Shown here: positions 21,690 to 34,000 of the stretch, piece by piece
Layout of the letters: each line of letters opens with the position of its first letter
Position numbering within the stretch: position 1 is the first letter of the stretch
From: Enoplolaimus lenunculus
Lineage: Eukaryota > Nematoda > Enoplea > Enoplida > Thoracostomopsidae
NCBI GenBank assembly: GCA_030248215.1
Contig: JASANG010001012.1
Span: 19,609-83,608, forward strand
Reading direction: 5' to 3'
Length of the DNA: 64,000 nt
Notes under the pieces: generated by a model
What the model was told of the DNA's origin: nothing
What the model saw: the letters and a program-made list of their open reading frames with translations, nothing else
Database searches by the model: none
Made by a program: the position numbers and the translations under genes

Positions 21690-22002
21690 CCCAATAGCTA
21701 ACACTGACTTTGAAATTTAGCAAAATGTTAAATTTCTAAATTAATATTTCTAATAAATGTTCAACGAAAAAACGATTAAAATTCGATGCTAAAACATTAA
21801 TATTCTATACCTAACAAGCATTTTTTCTTGGTTCCAAAGCCGACTTAAGTCAAATGTTGATTTTTAGGCCATTTAGTTCCTGTAAATCAGCCAAAATTGG
21901 AAAATAAAAATCTATTTTTGAAATTCTTATCTAGAATTCATAAAAACTTATCTGTAGGATTGAACTTTAAGTAAAAATTTGAATGTTGAATTAAGTTTCA
22001 TA
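21690..22002 (+). promoter_or_regulatory. Gene 2 upstream region, shared with gene 3
   Basis: Nearly identical to 41060-41370, directly before the same start codon. Very AT-rich with no clear TATA box. A splice-acceptor-like CTGTAG at 21952-21957 lies about 46 nt before the ATG. The promoter role is inferred from position only. Confidence 0.4.
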
Positions 22003-22059
22003 ATGTTCATTACGTTAACAAATATAATAACTATGTTATTGCTGGGCGGGCCGGCTCAG
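22003..22059 (+). CDS. Gene 2 exon 1: signal peptide
   Basis: Encodes MFITLTNIITMLLLGGPAQ, a typical hydrophobic leader, with donor GTTAGT in phase 0. A second in-frame ATG at 22033 would leave too short a leader. The exon and about 390 bp upstream recur almost unchanged in gene 3. Confidence 0.75.
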
Positions 22060-25000
22060 GTTAGTAAATGCTAATGTCTGTTTCGTATCTTATTCTTCAA
22101 GTATCACAATACTAGAAAAAATGCTCAGCACTTGAGCAGCAAGGGATATGCTTCATATTCCTATTAAAAGTATGGTAAACTAGATCAGCACATTCGCTTG
22201 ATGTAACCTGAAAAAGTATTAAGAAACAATAGCGTCCAAAATCATGTTAACTATTAATTTTTCTGAAACATATTGCGGACAGCAAATCTATTTCTAACTA
22301 TAAACTTTTTGACAGGATTTGTTGGGAATTTTCAGAAATTTCTTAGGGTCGCAGAGACATGGCTGAGGTATACCGCTCTTTGATTTTGCCACATTAATCG
22401 AAGCTGCCAGAATACGGTGCGATTTGTGAGCTTCTATAGTCGTGACGATGTAGTGAAACAGATAACTCGGGTGGGAAATGCGCATTTATAGAATTTGTCA
22501 CTAAGTTCAAAAACCGAGTAAACTCAAAGTTACTTATAAGTGGAGCTTTTTTAAATCATCAATTGCGATTCGTTTTGTAACGTCTGTTTAAGAAAATATG
22601 TAACAAAATTGGTCATCAAGACTAACACAGCCATTATGTCGCCACACAATGCTCTTATGAAATTCAATTAACTATGGTAATACAAAGCCATAGGTAAATT
22701 TAATACGTTCTTGTAGAGAACTTCAATATACATTCATGGATTCCAAGCTAAATCTGTCTGCATTTCTGAAATTATTTCGCTTTGCATTCAAGAAAAGCAT
22801 CTGTTCCTTACAAAAAGAAAATTACAGAAATTTTGCTGTCCGCAATATGTTTCAGAAAAATTAATAGTTAACATGATTTTGGACGCTATTGTTTCTTAAT
22901 ACTTTTCCAGGTTACATCAAGCGAATGTGCTGATCTAGTTTACCATACTTTTATAGGAATATGAAACATATCCCTTGCTGCTCAAGTGCTGAGCATTTTT
23001 TCTAGTTTCAACCGCTTTACCAAGCTGCTGCATTAATCCATGGGAGTGACATCGTTTGTTGCGGTGAAGCTAACCGTTTGTGTGAAACCAAACCTTGGGC
23101 TGAAACCGACCGTTGAGGGGAAACCAGTCGTTAAGGTGAAACCAACCTCTGGGGCAAAATTAACCGCTGGGGTGAAATTAACCGCTGGGGTGAAACGAGC
23201 CCCTGGTGTGAAACGAACCGTTGGGGCAAAACCAACCGTTGGGGTGAAACCAACCGTTGGGGTGAAACCAACCGTTGGAGTGAAACCAACCGTTGGGGTG
23301 AAACCAACCGTTGGGGTGAAACCAACCGTTGGGATGAAACCGACCAGTGGCGTGAAACCAACCGTTGAGGTAAAACCAACGTTGGGGTGAAACCAACCGT
23401 TTGCGTGAAACCAACCGTTGGGGTAAAACCGACTGTTGGGGTGAAACCAACCGTTGAGGTGAAACCAACCGTTGGGGCAAAACCAGCCGTTGGGATGAAA
23501 CCAACCGTTGGGGTGAAACCGACTGTTGGGGTGAAACCAACCGTTGGGGTAAAACCAACCGTTTGGGTGAAACCAACCGTTGGCGTGAAACCAACCGTTT
23601 GGGTTAAACCAACCGTTGGGGTGAAAACAACCGTTGGGGCAAAACCAACCGTTGGGATGAAACCAACCGTTGGGGTGAAACCAACCGTTGGGGCAAAACC
23701 AACCGTTGGGGCAAAACCAAGCGTTGGGGTGAAACCGAAATCAGCCGTTGGGGTGAAACCAACCGTTGGGGTGAAACCAACCGTTGGGGTGAAACCAACC
23801 GTTGGGGCGAAACCAACCGTTGGGGTGAAACCAACCGTTGGGGTGAAACCAACCGTTGGGTGAAACCAACCGTTGGGGCAAAACCAACCGTTGGGGTGAA
23901 ACCTACCGTTGGGGGAAATCAACCGTTGGGGTAAAACCGATTGTTGGGGCGAAACCAACCGTTGAGGTGAAACCAACCGTTGGGGTGAAAACAACCGTTG
24001 GGGTGAAACCAACCGTTGGGGTGAAACCAATCGTTGGGGTGAAACCAACTGTTGGGGTGAAACGGACTGATGGGGTGAAACCAACTGCTAGGGTAAAACC
24101 AACCGTTGGGGTAAAACCGACTGTTGGGGTGAAACCAACCGTTGAGGTGAAACCAACCGTTGGGGTGAAACTAACCGTTGGGGGAAACCAACCGTTGGGG
24201 TGAAACCGACTGTTGGGGTGAAACCAACTGTTTGGGTGAAACCAACCGTTGGCGTGAAACCAACCGTTGCGGTAAAACCGACTGTTGGGGTGAAACCAAC
24301 CGTTGGGGTTAAACCAACCGTAGGGGTGAAAACAACCGTTGGGGCAAAACCAACCGTTGGGATAAACCAACCGTTGGGTTGAAACCAACCCTTGGGGTGA
24401 AACTAACCGTAAGCTCTATAAAGTGGTGAAAGTTATAACCGTAAAATTACATAGCTAACGTGTAAAAAGTGTTGAACCAAAATGAAAAATTTCGTGCACT
24501 TTCAGTAAAGAGTTTTTTGACCGTAACTATCGAAGACCACACTGGTTTCCAAATCCTTTGGCACAAATATTGCCTACGTACTAGGATATCAATGTACAAA
24601 ATTTAAACGATAGAGGTCTGAAATTACTTGAGCACCAACATGCGAACTAAACTGAAAATACGCGCTTGAGATGCGCGAATCATATATATGAACACTACCG
24701 TGTTCATATGATTAATACTTCACGTTTATAATTTGCGTTAATGTGTAAAAACAGCTTAAGCATATTTCCAAGCCTAAAGCCTAAAAGCGTAATAATGAGC
24801 TTTTACCTAAAGCGTAAGCCTAAGCCTAAGCAAAACAATTAGTATAATACTTAATCTTACTCTATTGCAGTCCCAAAGAAAAACATTCAGCTCCTTATTG
24901 AGCGAAGCGAAACTCCGAGCGAAGCTCGGAGTTTCGCGAAGCGTTTTATGTTTTGTACTTGGGGGTCGAAAGATGGATGCCCGTCTGTCCGCATGTCCAT

Positions 25001-28000
25001 CTGTACGTCTGTCCGTCTGTCCGTCCGAAAAGAATCTCAGGAACGGCTGAACCGATTTTGATAAACTTTTTTTATTTGAAGGCCAATTATCCTGGGGTAT
25101 TAACCTCGCATTGGAGTTTTAAAATATTAAGCCGTTTATTAGCTACAGGCTAATTTGCATAATTAATTAAGCCTAAATTAGGACTTTCCACAATATTTCA
25201 CTAATTATTACAGTTAGAGGCAATCTAATTTTAGCATTAAAATGATTTTGGGTGCGAGAATCTGCGTAGACTGTTTACAAACCTCCAAAACCGATAATTG
25301 AGCAGTTAGCTTATAGATAATTTGCATATTAGCATAGTTTATAAGCCTAAATTAGGACTTTTTACAATATTTCACTAATTATTAAGGTTAAAGCAATATA
25401 ATTTCAGCACTAAAGGGTTTTTGGTGCGAGGAATTTGAATAAATAGTTTACAAACATCCAAAACCGATAATTCATTAGTTAGCATATAGCTAATTTGCAT
25501 ATTAGCTTAATTGACAAGACAAAACTAAAACTTTTTAAATTATTTCAATAATTATTAGGGTTTACTGAAGGTTTTTGGGTGCGAAAAATCTGAATAAATT
25601 GTTTACAAACATCCAAAACCGATAATTGAATAGTTAGCTAATAACTAATTTGCATATTAGCTTAATTGACAAAACAAAATTAGGAGTTTTTAAATTATTC
25701 CAAAAATTATTAGTGGCTGAAGGGTTTTTGTGTGCGAGGAATCTGAGGAAATTGCTTACAAACCTCCAAAACCGATAAATGAATAGTTAGCTAACAACTA
25801 ATTTGCATATTACCTTAAATGCTTACGTGAGTTCGAGCTTCGCTCAATAAATGTAGTCCCACTACGACTGGATTTTACATGGGCCACAATTTGTAAAAGA
25901 TGACAAAAATAGACACTTTTACAGGCTAAATAAAATTAATTAACCTCTGCTACAAAGATGATGAAAATATTCTCAGAAGATATCATTGATTGAACAGAAG
26001 ATCTTAAAATGTTTAAGTAAAATTCTTCAAAATTCAGGCCTGCGCTCATGATCAAATATTAAACATAACACAGGGGTACAAAAAGAGTGGAAAAAAATAA
26101 ATTATAAAAATTCAGATTGCAGTTGTTGAACTGAAAATTGGTACATGAGTAAAGCAAATCATTTGCGAAAAATGTGCCAAATTTAAAGCTTTAGTATTCA
26201 CTGTTTCGAAAGTGACATGATTTAACACCTACTGGTGATAGGTGCTACACACATTTGAGAATACCAGCCAATTACAGAACTGTATTATTTTGGGGGAGGT
26301 TAACCGCGTACCTCCCGTATGTGTCTTAGCCCCTATTCACAAGTACAAGTTTTTGCTGCGAGAACTTGAGCTGCAAATTGCACATGCAAGTTTAGTCCAA
26401 AATTTCGTTCGAAAAATTTGCAGCTGAAAATGATTTATTAATAATCTTAACTACAAACTTAGCACTCATGTGTGAATAACCACACACGTTCACTGATTTT
26501 ATTGCAGCTGTTTTCTCATTCGCTGACGAAAAAATGCAAATTCTGCGTGTAATTTGCGGCTGCATGTTCTCGCAGCAAAAACTTGCACGTGTGAATAGAG
26601 CTTAATAAATTTTACTTTTGGAAAAGAAGCTTAAATTTATGTTGATTGAACAAGATTGGCATTAACACGAGATTGTGAACGCAAAGCAATGCGTGTTTTC
26701 GCTAAAACAATAGGGAAATGGTTTTCCTCGTAGACCAATTAAAACCACATTAAATCTGCCTATAAAGGTTATAAAATTTTCTAAATTACGTAATGATTGT
26801 ATTTTAAGCCGAGATTATATTTCAAATTAGCTTTTTGACAGATGCCTTGGGGAACGGGAAACTGCTCTTGAATAGGAAAACTTGTTTTGAAATGGGCAAA
26901 ACACTGTTACGCGGGGTTTATGTTATAAAACTGGGGCAGCCAGAAACACGTTTTATTTCTATTTACAAAGCAGCTTTGAAGTTCTTGCAACTGCAAATTA
27001 TCCACTGAAATTCATGCTGTTGAATTTAATTCGCACCTGTGAATGCAGTTGCAAGTATATTGAATTTCTTCCACCTACGGTTTGATTGTTCAATCGAAAT
27101 GTTCCTTTGAAAATACTATACAGCTGCAAGTGTCTTTGCAAGTTTCACTTAAGTGTCTGCATAACTGGTGCAAGATATATAATCAAATTGTGCTGTTACA
27201 AGAATTTAATATTTTGCATTTAGTTATTGAGTGAAGCTCGGAGTTTCGCGAAGCGTTTTATGTTTTGTACTTGGGGGTCGAAAGGTGGATGTCCGTCTGT
27301 CCGTCCGAAAAGACTCCACAGGAACGGCTGAACCGATTTTAATAAACTTTTTGTTCGAAAGCCAATTATCCTGGGGCGTTAACCACGCATTGGGGTTTTA
27401 AAATTTTAAGCGGTTTATTAGCTAAAGGGTAATTTGCATAATTAATTAAGCCTAAATTAGGACTTTCCACAATATTTCACTAATTATTACAGTTAGAAGC
27501 AATCTAATTTTAGCATTAAAGGTTTTTCGGTGTGAGGTATCTGCGTAGACAGTTTACAAACCTCCAAAACAGATATTTGAGCAGTTAGCTAATAGATGAT
27601 TTGCATATTAGTATAGTTTATAAGCCTAAATTAGTACTTTTTACAATATTTCACTAATTATTAAGGTTAAAAGCAATATAATTTCAGCACTAAAGAATTT
27701 TTGGTGAAAAGAATTTAAATAAATTGTTTACAAATATCCAAAACCGATAATTGAATAGTTAGCTAATAGCTAATTTGCATATTAGCTAAATTGACAAGAC
27801 AAAATTAGGACTCTTTAAATTATTTCAATAATTATTAGGGTTTACTGAAGGTTTTTTGGTGCGAGGAATCTGAATAAATTGTCTACAAACCTTTAAAAGC
27901 GATTATCGAATAGTTAGCTAATAGATAATTTGCATAATTGCTTAATTGACGAGACAAAATTAGGACTTTTTAAATTATTCCAATAATTATTAGGATGGCT

Positions 28001-31000
28001 GAAGGGGTTTTGGGTGCGAGGAATCTGAGGAAATTGTTTACAAACCTCTAAAACCGATAAATGAATAGTTAGTTAATAACTAATTTGCATATTACCTTAT
28101 TTGCTTGCGTGTGTTCGAGATTCGTTCAATAAATGTAGTCCCACTACGACTGGTATATATAGTGAAAATTTCCTTGGAAAATGGAAATATAGAAGGAAAT
28201 TCAGCGTTAGAATTCATTTACTACTTCGTTTTCTTTTATTAATGCGCATAAACTTGAGTGCAGTGGTCTGTAAGCCAACATCATTTGACATTCACAGCTT
28301 GTTGGTATACCCACAGTTTGGTTCACAAGAAATCAGGTTGACATCAAATCAACACGGACAAAACGTGTTTTGGGCTGCCCCAGTTATAACGTGAACCTCA
28401 CATTTAGGCTCTTGCCGACTTGTGAAATATCAATCGAAATTGCTATATTCAACATAAATATTTTAATAAGTAAAAATGTTAAAAAGAATGTAAATAATTA
28501 GTTCAATAAATAAATAAATAAATAAACAATATAAAACAATTGAAAATACAAATAGACATACGAATCTTTCTTACGTTTTCAAAAAACAGACTCAAGGTTG
28601 AAGATAGTTAATAACGGAACCGTATGGACTTTTACAAAAATAACTAAACAAACAAATAAAAATAAATATACACATAAACAAATAAACAAAAAATCAATGA
28701 AAACTAATAAAAATATGTTCAGAAATACAAAATAAAACAATAATATAACTTACGATTTTTGTTTCAGATTTTCGCCGAATTAACCATCGAGTATGGACTC
28801 AAAGTTGAAGACAGCCACATAACAGAACCAGAAGAGCTTCCGTGTCGCAATGGGCATTCGTGCAGTTTTAAACAATGCTTGAAAACCGGATACGATCATG
28901 CACCGGATGCTGTTGTAAGATTGTCGTTCAGTTGTCGTTCTATTGCCAGTTAGTAACAGATTCTGAAACAAGTAAACTATATAACCTGAAGGTGCAGATA
29001 TAAATTGAGATAAATCCTGCAGCATATGAATAAACGATTGAAAACAGCTAAAAGATCTTCTAAGCAACCGACGAAAGAAATATTCGTTGTGGGATTTCGC
29101 ACCCATTAATTTATACTTCAGGCCCATGTAAAGATCAAGAATGGAACGTTTTTATGCGGGACTGCAATAGAGTAAAACTTAAGCGTCAAACTATATTTGG
29201 CTTAGTCTCAGGCTTAGCCTTAGGCTTATGTATATGTTTACACTTCTCTTACGGCCATATTCTATACATTGGCCCAAAATTTCGCAAAGTTAAATTTATC
29301 CGAAATATGGCTCAGGTTGGGTGCTAAAATAAGTTGTAAACTTTTAAATTTTTAAATTTACAGCTAACAAAATATGTCGAATACGATTTGAAAGAATGGA
29401 ATAACGACAGTATAAATTCAGCTGGTATGTGTCGAAATCTCACTTAAGCTTAGACGGATTAACTGGGATTTTGGGAGTTCGGCCTTGAACAGCGAACCTG
29501 AACAACTGGTTTTTCACTCGCTTAACCGAATATCGCCAATCTGTCAAATAACTTAAACGACCCTGTTGCTTTCTTACTTGCAACTCAGAAATAAGTCATT
29601 TCACACTAATTACTTCCTGTACAACTGAACTAAAGTTGCAGTATCTTTCCGGCTTAGACATAGGCTTAGGCTTTGGATTAGAAACCTTTTATTAATGTAC
29701 GTAGGGACACAATCGACTGTTATATCTTACTTAAATTCATTCTGCTCGTAAATCATTTCAAAGGAAGGTCATTATTTCGCCAAGCCAAAATGTCAACTAA
29801 ACTGGTATACCCCAAATACGTATTTTGGCCATGTTTCCAGAACACTTGGTTTACAATAATTTCATAGCACATAGATGAGTTTGTTCTATAATTAGAAAAT
29901 TTGCATACAGATTTTTAAGCATTCACTGTAGCAAAACCGAACTAAAATGAAAAATTCACCAAAATGATTTGGAAAAATTAGAGAATCTATAATTTTATAC
30001 TGGGATAACCCGGCAATGTGGAATAATGAAAAACGTTGCGAGCGAAACACAAGCGCGAAGACAAACACAATTTTAGCTATAAAATCATTAAAAGTTTGAA
30101 TTTTCAGTTGATTCAGAACAAGAAGAACAGCCGCTTCCGCCGTATTTAGCGCTGAAAGAGACAACTCAAAGACGTAAATGCTTTATTGTTTTTATTTCTC
30201 AAAAAGTTAAAAAATGAACAAATTAAATAATCAATGAATGCGAGGTCATTCGGAAACTTGAATTTGTGTCAAAAATTTCGGATTTTAAATGTTTTTCGCG
30301 TTTCAAACAACATCTTTCAAAACTTTTTTGCGACTGCAGATTATTGTTTAGTAATCGCATGATCTGCAAAGCGCAATTAAAACGTTGCTTAGCATTCGCC
30401 AAAATAAACGCTTTTCTGAAAACGTACCAAGAGTTTTATATTTTTGATACGATTCTGTTAAAAAGAAATGGCGCATGTAAAGATCAGGAGCGGAACGTTT
30501 TTCTTAATCTTAGGCTTAGGTATAAGCTCATTCGTACGCTTAGGTTCAGGCTAAGGCTTAGGTTTGTGACTCAGGATTTTATAATTTTTCAGTCTATTTG
30601 AATTCATTATTTCAAAATAATTCGAGTGAAATATTGAACTGGAGTAAAAGTGAAGATCAGAATTAAAAATTAGCATAAAATTGTATTCTGATGCATATAT
30701 ATTTTAAGCATTTTCAATACAAGCAACCATTTATTTTCGTTAAAGCTCTATTCACACGTCCAAGTTTTTGAAGTCTGCTGAAGTTTTTTAATTGAACTTT
30801 TGCAGATTGTTTCTCATCATATTTCGACTGTTTCCACGCTGAATATTCCGAGTGTCGCATCGACAATTATCGTGGGAGACGCAATCGGACTCATCAAGGG
30901 GTCGCATGTCAGCGGTGGGAGAGTGACGCTCCTCATCCGCACAAACGATTCCACAAGTTGTCTGGCAACTTGTGTCGCAACCCAGATAATTCGCGAGGGG

Positions 31001-34000
31001 GACCATGGTGCTATACTAGCGACCCTCGGAAACGATGGGATTACTGTTTCCAGCCATGTTATGGTATTTTAGACAACTTTTTCAAATATTAAATTTTAAC
31101 AAAAATTCAAAACTATTAGCATCTGTCGTGGACCCATGGTGATTTATTGTTAGCCAAAACATGACTTATTCAACCATCCCAGCCCCTGACCCAAGCCAGA
31201 TTTAATGTCATACCTGCTTGATTGCTCAATTGCCTTAAAATTGATAGAAAGACAAAAAACGACAGATAGCAACAAATTATGCGCTGACAGACTTTCACGA
31301 CTATTAAACTATTAAGGCCCATGTTACTTTAAGGGGCGTCCAGGTTTCTGGAGGGCCTATAAAAGAGTAAGTTTAGATTCTAGATTACATTTTTTGCTTA
31401 GGCTTACGCTTAGGAATACTCATAATCTACTGTTACGCCCCTTAAAGTAACATTGGCCACCCGTCAAAAGTTTCAAAATTTTAATTCACTTCACATTCAC
31501 ACATTTCCAATTTTGAAGAACTTAGTAACATTTGTCGACATTCGCAGAAAAACGGTTCACCCCTGATCTTTACAAAGCTTTTCTTTCAAAGCCTGCAGAA
31601 AATGTTTTTAGCCTCGCTTGAAGGTGTATGAAATCACTGCATGCCCCTCTGAAAAATTTGCCTCCCATTAGAATGTTCAACTGGTTACAGGTCTTGCAGT
31701 AAACATACGCCTTGGCGTACAAATAACCCTTAGCGTAAATCAAGCGTAAAGATTAATTTAACAAAGATTAATTGAAGAAAGATTAATTGAAGAAAGATTA
31801 ATTTAAGAAAGATTAATTGAAGAAAGATTAATTGAAGAAAGATTAATTTAAGAAAGATTAATTTAAGAAAGATTAATATAGAAAGATTAATTTAAGAAAG
31901 ATTAATTTAAGAAAGATTAATTTAAGAAAGATTAATATAGAAAGATTAATTGAAGAAAGATTAATTGAAGACAGATTAATTTAAGAAAGATTAATTGAAG
32001 AAAGATTAATTGAAGAAAGATTAATTTAAGAAATAGTAATCTAAGAAAGATTAATTGATGAAAGATTAATTGAAGAAAGATTAATTTAAGAAAGATTAAT
32101 TTAAGAAAGATTAATTGAAGAAAATTAATTTAAGAAAGATTAATTTAAGAAAGATTAATTTAAGAAAAATTAATTTAAGAAAGATTTATTTAAGAAGGAT
32201 TAATTTAAGAAAGATTAATTTAAGACAGATTAATATAGAAGGATTAATTGAAGAAAAATTAATTTAAGAAAGATTAATTGAAGAAACATTAATTGAAGAA
32301 AGATTAATTTTATAAAGATTAATTGAAGAAAGATTAATTGAAGAAAATTAATTTAAGAAAGATTAATTGAAGAAAATTAATTTAAAAAAAGATTAATTGA
32401 AGAAAGATTAATTGAAGAAAGATTAATTGAAGAAAGATTAATTGAAGAAGGATTAATTGAAGAAAGATTAATTAAACAAAGATTAATTGAAGAAAGATTA
32501 ATTTAAGAAAGATTAATTGAAGAAAGATTCATTTAAGAAAGATTAATTGAAGAAAGTTTAATTGAAGAAAGATTTATTTAAGAAAGATTAATTGAAGAAA
32601 GATTAATTTAAGAAAGATTAATTTAAGAAAGATTAATTGAAGAAAGATTAATTGAAGAAAGATTAATTTAAGAAAGATTAATTGAAGAAAGATTAATTGA
32701 AGAAAGATTAATTTAAGAAAGATTAATTGAAGAAAGATTAATTTAAGAAAGATTAATTGAAGAAAGATTAATTGAAGAAGGATTAATTTAACAAAGATTA
32801 ATTGAAGAAAATTAATTTAAGAAAGATTAATTGAAGAAAGATTAATTGAAGAAAGATTAATTGAATAAAGATTAATTTAAGAAAGATTATGTCAGATTGA
32901 TATTTAAATTTCTTTCTATATTTCGAATATGAATTTTTATGAAATCAAATTGATGAAAAATTTAGAGTTTCATTCGACTCCTGGAATTTTTTGAAAAGAT
33001 AAAAAATATTACAACTTGACGTTTTTACCGGTTGATTGATAATAGTACGTGTTAGACTTAACGAATGGTTAAAAACGCATAGAAATCCGCTCGTTATCGG
33101 TTGTCAGTCGAACAAACGATTTAGCCTCATTTGAATAAACGTTTGGACGAATTATTTTACATGTTATAAAGAAATCGAGAACAACTTTATACGTTACAGA
33201 TTAATTGAAGAAAGATTACTTTAAGAAAGATTAATTGAGAAAGATTAATTGAAGAAAGATTCATTTAAGAAAGATTAATTGAAGAAAGATTAATTGAAGA
33301 AAGATTCATTTAAGAAAGATTAATTGAAGAAAGATTAATTTAAGAAGGATTAATTTAACAAAGATTAATCGAAGAAAATTAATTTAAGAAAGATTAATTG
33401 AAGAAAGATTAATTGAAGAAAGATTAATTTAAGAAAGATTATGTCAGATAGATATTTAAATTTCTTTCTATATTTCGAATATGAATTTTATAAAATCAAA
33501 TTGATGAAAAATTTAGAGTTTCATTCGACTTCTGGAATTTTTTGAAGAGATAAAAAATATTACAACTTGACGTTTTTACCGGTTGATTGATAATAGTATG
33601 TGTTAGACTCAACGAATGGTTAAAAACGCATAGAAATCCGCTCGTTATCGGTTGTCAGTCGAACAAACGATTTAGCCTCATTTGAATAAACGTTTGGACG
33701 AATTATTTTACATGTTATAAAGAAATCGAGAACAACTTTATACGTTACAGATTAATTGAAGAAAGATTAATTTAAGAAAGATTAATTGAGAAAAATTAAT
33801 TGAAGAAAGATTCATTTAAGAAAGATTAATTGAAGAAAGATTAATTGAAGAAAGATTCATTTAAGAAAGATTAATTGAAGAAAGATTAATTGAAGAAAGA
33901 TTTATTTAAGAAAGATTAATTGAAGAAAGATTAATTGAAGAAAGATTAATTGAAGAAAGATTAATTTAAGAAAGATTAATTGAAGAAAGATTAATTGAAG

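Larger units (their letters stand above)
18347..22002. other. Spacer between genes 1 and 2
   Basis: No exon of the family found. Holds a CACGTGCAAG MITE, a decayed TTAA MITE, a fold-back fragment, an AT-rich stretch with a weak open frame (19440-19700), a TTAGGC MITE, a tRNA-like SINE, an AACTCA MITE and the gene 2 upstream region shared with gene 3. Confidence 0.6.

Noticed and set aside
23040-24388. Long open frames of VGVKPT or FTPTVG repeats on both strands
   Set aside because: They are translations of the 18-bp minisatellite. Open frames on both strands and frame slips between blocks argue against a protein gene.
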